Below are positions 48,431 through 57,036 of a DNA stretch of 64,000 nt, one piece after another. The notes under the pieces were generated by a model that was not told the origin of the DNA, did not search any database, and saw nothing but the letters and a program-made list of their open reading frames with translations. The stretch covers positions 6,036,501 through 6,100,500 of the forward strand of contig OX335651.1 of the NCBI GenBank assembly GCA_946894095.1, given 5' to 3'. The position numbers and the translations under genes are program-made. This DNA comes from Incurvaria masculella. Lineage: Eukaryota > Arthropoda > Insecta > Lepidoptera > Incurvariidae. How positions within the stretch are numbered: the stretch's first letter is position 1; every line of letters begins with the position of its first letter.

Positions 48431-48794
48431 AATTTGGAATTCTCCAACAGTCCCTCCTCCCGTAATGAATGCCTCCTACTAACACAGTGTTCAAGATTGT
48501 ACCTACGTACGCTTCATCTGCGTTGCGGGAATCGATTTAAGATTGCAATATATTTGAATGTTCAACGTTTGAGGTCAATGTCTTGCATATAGTGGTTAAG
48601 TCCATTTCGTTAGAAGAAAATCATATGTACATACAGGATTTCGTAATAGCCAGTACAGTAATTTCGCCAGCGTAATCCTCATGTTTTTCCGAGAGAAAAA
48701 GTATTTTTTTTCTCTAAAGTGTTAAGTTACCGAGATATACTTATTTGAAATTTACGTTTTTGTATAGTGTAATTTGACGCGACGTTGTGACTGT
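48431..48794. other. no gene recognised
   Basis: No coding support. Confidence 0.4.
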
Positions 48795-48895
48795 GCGTAA
48801 GGAAGGTCTTGGCATGGAACCTAGATCCCACGTGGCGAGTCAGGCTAATATAACGACAGTAGGTATTAGTCATCCATGTCCAAGTACATACATGC
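48795..48895 (+). repeat. SINE 3' fragment
   Basis: AAGGAAGGTCTTGGCATGGAAC, CAGGCTAATATAACGACAG and AGTCATCCATGTCCAAGTAC match the SINE body end. Only about 100 bp remain. Confidence 0.6.
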
Positions 48896-49048
48896 AACGT
48901 TCCCATGTTCTTATGGAACATTAGATTATTTTTACACTAAATTATTGAATTAATTTGTATGGAAAGTCCAACATGGTATATAGAGGATATCCAGCAAAAA
49001 GTTATTAAACTTTTTTATTTGTCGCGGTAATAATTGTCCGTGTTTTCG

Positions 49049-49315
49049 ACCACGAATCGCACACGAAGGGTTCCTATGTATGGGTATATGATTTAACACC
49101 AAAAAATCACGTTTTTTTTATTTGATTTTAAGTATTTGTTATTATAGCGGTAAAATAAATACATACTCTGTGAAAATTTCAGCTGCCTACCTATTACGGT
49201 TCATGAGATACAGCTCTGTGACAGACGGACGGACGGATGGACGGACGGAAGTACAAACAGCGGGGGTTTAGTAATAGGGTTCCGTTGGCACCCTTTGGGT
49301 ATGGAACCCTAAAAC
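49049..49315 (+). repeat. GGTTCCGTAC...ATGGAACCC dispersed repeat
   Basis: CGAATCGCACACGAAGGGTT, TATTATAGCGGTAAAATAAA, ATGAGATACAGCTCTGTGAC, a GGAC-rich tract, and GGGTATGGAACCCTAAAA. Same family as 34313. The left GGTTCC(G)TA motif is mutated. Confidence 0.75.
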
Positions 49316-49841
49316 GGTGAAATGCGATCAAGTGTATTAACGCCATTCTCAAAAAGAGATCGCCAAAAGAACTTTACTTTAATCTGCAACCAACAAAAAA
49401 TATATACAATACAATTAGAAATAAACACTACAGCAGAAGCAGCCTCTGGGGACCTGTGGTGACAAATTTTCCGAATCCAACTCGGTGAAGCCGAATGGCA
49501 GCCGACCCTTTAATTTGAGGCCGGAGAATTGATTCCCTGAGCCTGATGAATGGGCCAGGGTTAGTTCGCGGTCAATATTGTAAAGTCGTCGAGGCCATAA
49601 ATTCACCGCGGCCAAGATTACAGGGATGGGAGAACACGCGGGGTTGTGTAGGAATTAATTTGACCCAGTTCATTTTGCTCTAGTCGGTTCTCGTTGTCAG
49701 TGCGGGATTCCGCCATACCTATGGGAGTGAATGCGAGTGTGTTTTGGTTTTCTGGTTATGTGTGATGAAAGTGAACCTGGGAAAACAAACTAAAATAAGT
49801 AAATATATTTTTTCGCACTAAGCAGGTACGTCGCTTATTCC
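49316..49841. other. no gene recognised
   Basis: A short minus-strand frame at 49415-49615 has no domain signature. Confidence 0.35.
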
Positions 49842-50088
49842 AAGGAATGTGATATTTATGGATGTATAATCGACCGTGAAACAAGGACACATTAATTGAA
49901 GAAAGAGTCCAGTAAAAAGAACTACTTTATGAATATACTGTAAGGCTGGACCCGAACCAGCAAAACATACCATTCGCGGGTATTGCGTCTACCAATTTCG
50001 CCACCGGCAGTATATCCATATTTTTTTTTTTCAATTAATGTGTCCTTGCTTCACGTTTGATTATACATACAAACATATCACATTCCTT
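49842..50088 (-). repeat. foldback element (about 59-bp terminal inverted repeats) enclosing a tRNA-like sequence
   Basis: The left arm from AAGGAATGTGATAT to GGACACATTAATTGAA (49842-49900) is mirrored by 50030-50088 with few mismatches (the inner 37 bp differ at 3). Read on the minus strand, the inner sequence has a D-arm-like GCGAAATTGGTAGACGC, a 5-bp anticodon-type stem (ATACC / GGTAT) around a 7-nt loop, and a T-arm GCTGG-TTCGGGT-CCAGC. It lacks a clean acceptor stem and the U before the anticodon, so it is not a working tRNA gene. It resembles a MITE that carries or derives from a tRNA-type sequence. Confidence 0.75.
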
Positions 50089-51307
50089 AAACTAAAATAA
50101 CTTTATCAATTAGAACTCAAATTAGAAATGTATATTAAAAGTTATGGCAAACGCAATTTTTTCAGATAACCCTCTCTTTTGCATGCTGTCCAAATTCAGT
50201 CACGGTAACTAAATTGCAAAACTGCAGGAAGAGGCGAATATTGAGGCAAACTTATGATACTATGGACGCCATGGCGGTTAAAATCTTATGATAAATAATG
50301 AGCGAGTGTTATCAAACAAAAGACATCAAGACAACATCCTTGATGCGAGAATCATTTTGCAAGAAGGTGGCAAAGCGACATGATAATTGGGCTATCGTGT
50401 CATAACGAATGTGCAAGTCGTAGTGTGGTCGGTGTGGAATGCTTTGTGTACTGGTATCTTGTGTGGTAGCCATACCTAGGCAGCTGCAAAGAAATCGGTT
50501 TGCCTCATAACACACAAAACACTGTACAATCATCAATCACAAATATTGTTTTATCATTTGCGTTGATTTTACGATTTTCAAATGACATTTTAAAGAAAAT
50601 ATATGCTCATACGGATAAAAGTTGGACCTGAGGTCCCAAAAAAGCACCAACAGGATAAAATTTAAGTTAAACATATTATATATTTTAAAAAGGTCGCAAT
50701 AGTTTCGCACATCACGGTGCGTTCAGAGAATAATGAGGTGATGAAGTTCCATACGATGGCGCGTGTCTGTTTTATAATTCAAATTAAGAAATATCAACTG
50801 AGAGCTAATGTGTACATTTAAATTTTTTTGAAAACTTCAATTATGTCTGTGATATACGCCTCTAAAATTGTGTATACATTGTTACAAGTAAAATTATCAA
50901 AAAAACAAAAACCTCAGTTAATTTATTTCATGTGCATAATTACAGATAAATCTTTCTTAATTTGACTGATCAGCTCATTGTACTCTTAAGACGTATGATG
51001 TCTAGCACCAAACCACCACGCGAGATTTCAAGAAGAATATTGTATGAATTCTCAATGAGTTGGAAAAGGCGTCTGGAATTGAGCACTTTATCAGGCAAGG
51101 TTTTATTTGGGACTTTTACATGCTTACCTGCTTCTAGGTTGCTTACCATCTAGGCTTTCATTTTCGTAACTTATTTTCATGCAGAAAAAGAATAAACCTA
51201 ACAATGTCGGTACTACAAATATTGGATTTTCTTTTATTTCGCTGTAATAACGTATCTATGATAAGACTTGGATATGGCAGAATATTTCGGGAGGTCATAA
51301 CATTTTT
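50089..51307. other. no gene recognised
   Basis: AT-rich, with no coding support. Confidence 0.4.
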
Positions 51308-51412
51308 GGTCACGATAAGGTAAATGGCTGAATCTGGGTTCACATGTTAGAGACCAACCCTCTGATGCTAAATATGTCGGTCTGCCTGTGCTAAGTGGTT
51401 GCGTTACCTAGA
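51308..51412. repeat. left arm of an inverted repeat split by the LTR element
   Basis: The reverse complement of 51308-51412 matches 56299-56406: AGACCAACCCTCTGATGC against GCTTCAGAGGGTTGGTCT, and GTGGTTGCGTTACCTAGAT against ATCTAGGTAACGCAACCAC. A further CAGCCATTTACCTTATC lies just before the 5' LTR. The older palindromic element was the target of the retrotransposon. Confidence 0.8.
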
Positions 51413-51678
51413 TTGGCTATATCAAATATATATATGTTGGTATGTACCTGCTCATGAATATACTGATTATCTGGAAACTTTGATACCTATTAATTATACA
51501 ACAATAACCAGTCGGTTTTTTTATTAAATACTTAAATATACCTAAAGTTATATCTGTAACCTAAGTCGCCTATAACTACGAAATGCAACCAAAGCTTTGT
51601 TCAGTTTTGGTATTGCTAAGCAAGTATGTACTGAAACTTTCATGCTTCATTATTTGCAGCCATTTACCTTATCATATA
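51413..51678. other. interior of the older palindromic element
   Basis: AT-rich, including CAGCCATTTACCTTATC at 51659-51675, which also occurs near 56382 as CAGCCATTTACGTTATC. It ends at TATA (51675-51678), the target-site duplication of the LTR element. Confidence 0.5.
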
Positions 51679-51996
51679 TGTAGGATTGTAATATTCCATG
51701 TTTTGTTTTAAAGAATATAATTTGAATTTGGCGCCATTTAACTAATTTCAAATACGAGGCTATGATTGGTTTGGCAACGGATAGCATCGCCACGTAGTGT
51801 TACATTTCAGAATTAAAATGTAGCCTTCTGATTGGAGAGTTTTAAAATAGAAGCAAGCTTGTGATTGGTCAATAGCGACAAGAAAAAAAGGATGGCGAAA
51901 TAAAAGAGATCTTGTAAAGACGTGTTGATTTCGAAAATTATAAAATATAAGTAAAAAGACTAAAGACAATTCCTCGAGTTTTTTTGACACCCCACA
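51679..51996 (+). repeat. 5' LTR (318 bp)
   Basis: Starts TGTAGGATTG and ends ACACCCCACA, so TG...CA. It carries three copies of TGATTGG (inverted CCAAT box) at 51763, 51839 and 51862, an AATAAA at 51899-51904, and a TATA-like TTATAAAATATA at 51939-51950. Promoter and poly(A) roles are inferred from motifs only. Confidence 0.95.
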
Positions 51997-52001
51997 ACTT
52001 T

Positions 52002-52019
52002 TGGGGGCTCGTCCGGGAT
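52002..52019 (+). promoter_or_regulatory. primer binding site, tRNA-Pro type
   Basis: TGGGGGCTCGTCCGGGAT lies 5 nt after the LTR end. It is the same 18-mer as the proline-tRNA primer binding site of murine leukaemia-type retroviruses, as I recall it, and so is complementary to the 3' end of tRNA-Pro. Its last two bases are the first two bases of the gag ATG. Confidence 0.9.
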
Positions 52020-54933
52020 GCCGAAAAAACAAGAGGACAAGACGGAGCACGATGAGACGGCGGCGGGCGCGTCGGCGGAGGCGCAGCGCCATCTTGTCAC
52101 CTTCCGCGACGTGGAGGAGTCCCTGCACAAGTTTACCGGCGACGATACCTATCCTATCAAGAAATGGATCCACGATTTTGAAGATTACGGCGTATTGTTA
52201 AGTTGGACGGAACTAGAGAGGTACATCTACGCGCGACGACTCCTGAGCGGTACTGCACGCCTTCTGCTCGATTCTACACCTGAAATAGCCAATTGGGAGA
52301 CCCTTAAGACGATCCTGGTCGAAGAGTTTGGAGCTAAGGTCAACAGTGCTTCAATTCACAAAAAACTTTGTTCCCGAAAGAAGAAACGCGACGAAAGTTA
52401 CCAGCAATACTTCCTTATCATGAAAGAGATCGCTTGTCACGGAGAAATCGAAGACGAGGCCTTAATTGAGTATGTTATAGACGGGATATACGACGCAGAG
52501 TGCAATAAGGCTGTTTTATATGGATCAACTAACATGAAAGAATTTCGAAAGAAGCTCGAAATCTATGAGAAAATGAAGATGAAATCACAAGAAGCTACAC
52601 GACGCCGAGACGACGACCAAAGACGCCAAGACACGACACGACGCAAAGACGACGATGCAAAATTAAAGAATGACGATGGACGCCTTAAGAGTTACGACGG
52701 TCAACGACGATACCCAGACGGAGAGCGACGCAGAGCAACTACACAGATCCGGTGTTTCAACTGCGGCATGTTAGGGCACCGCGCTGACACGTGCGAGCAT
52801 AAGGACAAAGGAGTAAAGTGTTTTAAGTGCAATGAGTTCGGACATATCGCTACGAAGTGTAAATCAAATGACAGTAATGCATTGAGTGTAACGAGTGACG
52901 AAGAGAAACAAAATAGAGACTACAGTTATAAAGACGCTAAATATCTCAATATTATTATTAACTCAATATCAAAACAGGCACTTTTGGACACTGGCAGTTT
53001 CGCTAACTTGATGTCGGTTTCATGTTGTCGGAATTTAAATATGAGCTACGATTCATGTGAAGTGGACTTAATAGGACTTGGTGGGGTTGGCTTTAAGTCT
53101 ATAGGATGCTTTACAACAAAAATGCAAGCGCAGGGTTACATGTTCCCCATTGAGTTCTATGTTGTAGAAGACTTTGTGATACCTGTTGAAATACTCATCG
53201 GTAGACCTATCTTGGAGCATTGTAACGTGACTGTAACATCAAAGTCAGTACGTTTAACGAGCAAAGAGCATGTGTCATTATTAACTGATTATGAGCACGA
53301 AGAATTAGATATTGGCAGCAGGCGATTTACAGAAGAAATTAAACAGCTGACCGAAGAGTATCGACCTATATTTATCAAGACGTCGAGCATCGAGATGAAA
53401 ATTATATTGAGCGACGACACACCTGTATTTCAGAGTCCTAGGAGACTTTCACCGGCCGAGATGGACTTTGTCGATAGACAAATAGACGAGTGGTTGCATG
53501 ATGGTATTATAAAACCCAGTGTGTCTGATTTCTGCAGTCCGATTGTTTTAGTGAGGAAAAAGGACGGCTCATACCGACTGTGTGTCGACTACCGGAAGTT
53601 GAACAAGAAGATTATTAAAGAACGATTTCCCCTTCCCCTCATTGAGGACCAACTTGATAAACTTCGCAGCGCTACAGTGTTCTCAACTTTAGACCTGAAG
53701 AATGGTTTTTTCCACGTTAATGTAGCGGAAGAGAGTCAAAAATACACATCATTTGTGACTCCAAGAGGACAGTACGAATTTACGAAGACCCCGTTTGGCT
53801 TATCAACCTCGCCTGCAGTTTTTCAACGATTTATTAACCACATTTTTAGAGATCTGATTTTAGATGGAACCGTACTGACATATCTGGATGACCTGATTGT
53901 ACCGGCTAAAGACGAAGAGGAGGGACTACGACGACTTAAGATTATTTTGAACAGAGCGGTAGAGTATGGGCTGAACATAAATTGGAAGAAGTGTCAATTC
54001 CTTAAACCCAATGTACATTATCTTGGACATGAGATATCCAACAATGAAGTAAGACCATCCAAGTGTAAAACTGAAGCTATTATGAAGTTTCCCTTGCCCC
54101 GAAGTATCAAAGATGTTCAGGCTTTTTTAGGCCTCACCGGTTATTTCAGAAAATATGTAAGAGATTACTCGATCATCGCTAAACCACTGACAGACTTGTT
54201 GAAAAATAATGTCAAATTCCAGATCGATGAAAGAGCCATAAGAGCTTGCGAAGAGCTGAAAACAAGATTAACCACTGCACCCGTTTTAAAAATATATTGT
54301 CCTCATTTATACACAGAATTACACACCGATGCGAGTACGGATGGATATGGAGCCGTAATTTTACAGCGTTGTCCCGAAGATTCCCAGATGCACCCAGTTT
54401 ATTACATGAGCAAGAAGACGTCCCCTACAGAGAAGAAGTACCACAGTTACTACCTTGAAGTTCTAGCGATTGTAGAAGCACTCAAAAAGTTTCGTGTGTA
54501 CCTACACGGCATTAAATTTAAAATAATAACTGACTGCTCAGCCTTAACCATGACGCTAAATAAGAAAGATCTACCACCAAGAGTAGCAAGATGGGCGCTC
54601 TTACTTGAAGAGTTCGACTATGAAGTTGAGCACCGTGCTGGTTCAAGAATTAAACATGTTGATGCGTTAAGTCGATATCCAGTACTAATATTAAACGACA
54701 TTACAGTAAGAATACAAAGAGCCCAAGAAACAGACAGCAAGCTAAAATTAATGAAGGAATTGTTACTACACGGAACCTATGAAGACTATTTCATTAAAAA
54801 CTGTCTAATATACAAGGAAAATTCTGGAACACCACTTTTGGTTGTCCCTAAAGCGATGGAAAATGAAATAATAAAATTATGTCATGAGAATGGACATTTT
54901 GGTGTAAAGAAGACTGAAGAGTTAGTTAAATGA
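52018..54933 (+). CDS. retrotransposon Gag-Pol, part 1 (Gag, protease, RT, RNase H, start of integrase)
   Basis: The frame has 971 codons and starts at the ATG overlapping the primer site, with no other leader. Residues about 30-190 form a capsid-like Gag region (FTGDDTYPIKKWIHDFEDYG, then the helical ARRLLSGTARLLL). A charged Arg/Asp-rich linker follows at about 195-240. Two CCHC zinc knuckles lie at 246-259 and 268-281. Aspartic protease has ALLDTGS with DTG at 324-326. RT has the YLDD active site at 622-625 and TLDLKNGFFHV upstream. RNase H has HTDAS with Asp771. The integrase zinc-finger histidines are H956 and H960. Gag and Pol are in one frame with no shift. The frame stops at TGA (54931), in the middle of the HHCC domain. 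The host promoter is the LTR. Confidence 0.95.
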   Translation: MPKKQEDKTEHDETAAGASAEAQRHLVTFRDVEESLHKFTGDDTYPIKKWIHDFEDYGVLLSWTELERYIYARRLLSGTARLLLDSTPEIANWETLKTILVEEFGAKVNSASIHKKLCSRKKKRDESYQQYFLIMKEIACHGEIEDEALIEYVIDGIYDAECNKAVLYGSTNMKEFRKKLEIYEKMKMKSQEATRRRDDDQRRQDTTRRKDDDAKLKNDDGRLKSYDGQRRYPDGERRRATTQIRCFNCGMLGHRADTCEHKDKGVKCFKCNEFGHIATKCKSNDSNALSVTSDEEKQNRDYSYKDAKYLNIIINSISKQALLDTGSFANLMSVSCCRNLNMSYDSCEVDLIGLGGVGFKSIGCFTTKMQAQGYMFPIEFYVVEDFVIPVEILIGRPILEHCNVTVTSKSVRLTSKEHVSLLTDYEHEELDIGSRRFTEEIKQLTEEYRPIFIKTSSIEMKIILSDDTPVFQSPRRLSPAEMDFVDRQIDEWLHDGIIKPSVSDFCSPIVLVRKKDGSYRLCVDYRKLNKKIIKERFPLPLIEDQLDKLRSATVFSTLDLKNGFFHVNVAEESQKYTSFVTPRGQYEFTKTPFGLSTSPAVFQRFINHIFRDLILDGTVLTYLDDLIVPAKDEEEGLRRLKIILNRAVEYGLNINWKKCQFLKPNVHYLGHEISNNEVRPSKCKTEAIMKFPLPRSIKDVQAFLGLTGYFRKYVRDYSIIAKPLTDLLKNNVKFQIDERAIRACEELKTRLTTAPVLKIYCPHLYTELHTDASTDGYGAVILQRCPEDSQMHPVYYMSKKTSPTEKKYHSYYLEVLAIVEALKKFRVYLHGIKFKIITDCSALTMTLNKKDLPPRVARWALLLEEFDYEVEHRAGSRIKHVDALSRYPVLILNDITVRIQRAQETDSKLKLMKELLLHGTYEDYFIKNCLIYKENSGTPLLVVPKAMENEIIKLCHENGHFGVKKTEELVK

Positions 54934-55926
54934 GAATTTTTTATTGAGAAACTACCCGAAAAAATAAGAAACTGCATAACCAATTGTATACGTTGCATAC
55001 TTACTACAAAAAAGAGCGGGAAACAAGAAGGCTTTTTGCATCCCATCAATAAAGAAGACGCTCCCCTGATCACTTATCATCTTGATCACTTAGGTCCCCT
55101 CCCATCGACGAACAAAAATTACAAGTATATCCTTGCTGTGATCGATGGATTTACCAAATTCACGTGGCTATACCCTACAAAGACAACGACATCAAAAGAA
55201 GTTATAGAGAAGCTAGAATTACAAAAACAAACTTTTGGAAATCCTAAACAGATTATTACCGACCGAGGAAGTGCTTTTACGTCGAATGATTTTAAAGAGT
55301 ATTGTGAGATGGAAAATATTAAACACATTACCATTACAACTGGAATTCCAAGAGGAAATGGTCAAGCAGAACGCATACTTCAAGTCGTCATACCAGTTAT
55401 CAGTAAACTTAGTATGGAAGATCCAGAAAAATGGTTCAAGCACGTTAGCCGCGCACAGACATGTTTGAATTCTACTCTGCAACGTAGTATCAAGACAACT
55501 CCCTTTGAATTAATGGTTGGAGTCAAGATGAGAAATAAAGAAGACCTGGAAATAATAGACATTCTGAACGACGAAGAGATAAACCGATTCCAGAGTGAAA
55601 GAGAGGCTTTAAGAGTGGATGCAAAAGAGCAGATACTAAAAGTTCAAGAGGAAAATAAAAGAACATTTAATCGGAAGAGAAAACAGAGCAAAATCTACGA
55701 CATCGGAGATTTGGTCGCAATTAAGAGAACGCAGTTCGGCACAGGATTGAAGTTTGCAATTAAATATTTTGGTCCCTACCGTGTCACTAAAGTGAAAATG
55801 CATGACAGATATGATGTCGAAAGAGTCGGAGACGAAGGACCGAAAAACACATCATCCGCAGCAGATTTTATGAAACCATGGAAGTCGCCAGATATTCAAG
55901 AATACTCATCCGGGACGGACGAGTAG
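54934..55926 (+). CDS. retrotransposon Pol, part 2 (integrase core and C-terminal domain)
   Basis: Continues in the same frame directly after the TGA, with no further stop. The first in-frame ATG is at 55036 (296 codons from there). Before that ATG lies the CIRC of the HHCC zinc-binding domain, so translation from 55036 would lack it. Counting from that ATG, the catalytic triad is D17 (YHLDHLGPL), D75 (IITDRGSAF) and E111 (GNGQAERI), a D-57-D-35-E spacing typical of retroelement integrases. Near the C-terminus, YDIGDLVAIKR and KYFGPYRVTKV form the GPY/F-type module of gypsy integrases. It ends TAG at 55924-55926, 14 bp before the 3' LTR. No chromodomain is seen. Confidence 0.9.
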   Translation, partial: EFFIEKLPEKIRNCITNCIRCILTTKKSGKQEGFLHPINKEDAPLITYHLDHLGPLPSTNKNYKYILAVIDGFTKFTWLYPTKTTTSKEVIEKLELQKQTFGNPKQIITDRGSAFTSNDFKEYCEMENIKHITITTGIPRGNGQAERILQVVIPVISKLSMEDPEKWFKHVSRAQTCLNSTLQRSIKTTPFELMVGVKMRNKEDLEIIDILNDEEINRFQSEREALRVDAKEQILKVQEENKRTFNRKRKQSKIYDIGDLVAIKRTQFGTGLKFAIKYFGPYRVTKVKMHDRYDVERVGDEGPKNTSSAADFMKPWKSPDIQEYSSGTDE

Positions 55927-55940
55927 CAGGAAGGCCGAGT

Positions 55941-56258
55941 TGTAGGATTGTAATATTCCATGTTTTGTTTTAAAGAATATAATTTGAATTTGGCGCCATT
56001 TAACTAATTTCAAATACGAGGCTATGATTGGTTTGGCAACGGATAGCATCGCCACGTAGTGTTACATTTCAGAATTAAAATGTAGCCTTCTGATTGGAGA
56101 GTTTTAAAATAGAAGCAAGCTTGTGATTGGTCAATAGCGACAAGAAAAAAAGGATGGCGAAATAAAAGAGATCTTGTAAAGACGTGTTGATTTCGAAAAT
56201 TATAAAATATAAGTAAAAAGACTAAAGACAATTCCTCGAGTTTTTTTGACACCCCACA
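55941..56258 (+). repeat. 3' LTR (318 bp)
   Basis: Same length and, as far as I can read, the same sequence as the 5' LTR. It is followed by the TATA target duplication. The sequence just before it (CAGGAAGGCCGAGT) is only weakly purine-rich, so the polypurine tract is not typical. Confidence 0.95.
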
Positions 56259-56298
56259 TATATATTTTTGTCACCATAACTACTTTTTCAGGCGCCTT

Positions 56299-56406
56299 AT
56301 CTAGGTAACGCAACCACTTGGCACAGGCAGACTGAACCATTTTGCTTCAGAGGGTTGGTCTTTATCCTGTGTACCCAGTTTCAGCCATTTACGTTATCGT
56401 TACCAT
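56299..56406. repeat. right arm of the inverted repeat split by the LTR element
   Basis: Reverse complement of 51308-51412 with scattered mismatches. Together with 51413-51678 and 56259-56298 it makes up the pre-insertion palindromic element. Confidence 0.8.
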
Positions 56407-56439
56407 TTTTGTCGCCACCTCCTAGTCTAGAAGAGGTCC

Positions 56440-56790
56440 AAATGTAGAATGAATGCTGTAGAAATGCGATCCCCGAGGAAAGTTTGCGGAGACATTTTAT
56501 AGGACAAGTTAAGCAATAGGTGGGTTCGAGAGAAGATTCACTGACGAGAACGAAGAAGGGTATGATGAGATGGTTTGGTCATGTAGAGCAAATGAGTGAC
56601 GAAAGAATGACGAAACGTTTAACGCAGCGGAAGTCGGTAAAAGTATCGTACCCAGGAGGGTTAGAAGAATGTCCCACGAACAGGTTGACTAAGTACTTCA
56701 CCGAGGTCAGGTGCATAGCACCCGTAATCATAGAGCATGTTTAAACGTATATGATTGTCTGAAGAGGAAACGAGCGAAGTATGCTGAGAT
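56440..56790 (+). pseudogene. RTE-like LINE ORF C-terminal relic
   Basis: Plus strand with frame changes. It reads NAVEMRSPRKVCG, then KKGMMRWFGHVEQMSDERMT, then VHSTRNHRACLN and KRKRAKYAEI. These follow, in order, the well-known tail of a lepidopteran LINE ORF ('NAVEMRSLRSMCG', 'RGMLRWFGHVERM-ESR', 'VRSTRNRRACMK'). Only the last 110 or so codons are present, as in a 5'-truncated insertion. A similar small tail is at 20005-20090 on the minus strand. The next element (56791) begins directly after it. Confidence 0.7.
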
Positions 56791-57036
56791 CAGGGGGTCC
56801 ATTCAGGGAAAGAGTGAGTTCGAATTCGTCACTAAATATCAACTCACTTTTTTTAATAGTAATGTTTCCACACTTCTTGAACATCTTTACAGATAGATAC
56901 AAATCTGGTCCGTCCCGCAAATACGTCGGAAGTATAAATAACGGTTCCGTTTTTTAAATAATAATATATTTCCCAGCTATTTTTAGGTTAACTCACTCCC
57001 GAACTCGAACTCACTCTTTTCTGAATGGACCCCCAG
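56791..57036. repeat. TIR element (about 43-bp inverted ends), 246 bp
   Basis: CAGGGGGTCCATTCAGGGAA and AGAGTGAGTTCGAATTCG at the left are mirrored by CGAACTCGAACTCACTC and CTGAATGGACCCCCAG at 56994-57036. It is AT-rich inside with no coding capacity, a MITE-like element. Confidence 0.7.

Larger units (their letters stand above)
51679..56258 (+). mobile_element. Ty3/gypsy-type LTR retrotransposon, 4,580 bp, complete apart from one stop
   Basis: It has two 318-bp LTRs that appear identical and a target duplication TATA (51675-51678 and 56259-56262). Internally there is a primer binding site, gag with two zinc knuckles, and pol in the order protease, RT, RNase H, integrase. That order and the 4-bp duplication place it in Ty3/gypsy (Metaviridae). 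There is no room for an envelope ORF: coding ends 14 bp before the 3' LTR. The identical LTRs imply recent insertion. It carries one in-frame TGA at 54931-54933, with no frameshift. It inserted into an older palindromic repeat. Confidence 0.95.

Noticed and set aside
49842..50088. Functional nuclear tRNA gene
   Set aside because: The acceptor stem does not directly follow the T-arm and the base before the anticodon is not T, so a working tRNA is not supported.
55926..55941. Envelope gene of an errantivirus
   Set aside because: Only 14 bp separate the integrase stop from the 3' LTR, so there is no room for env.
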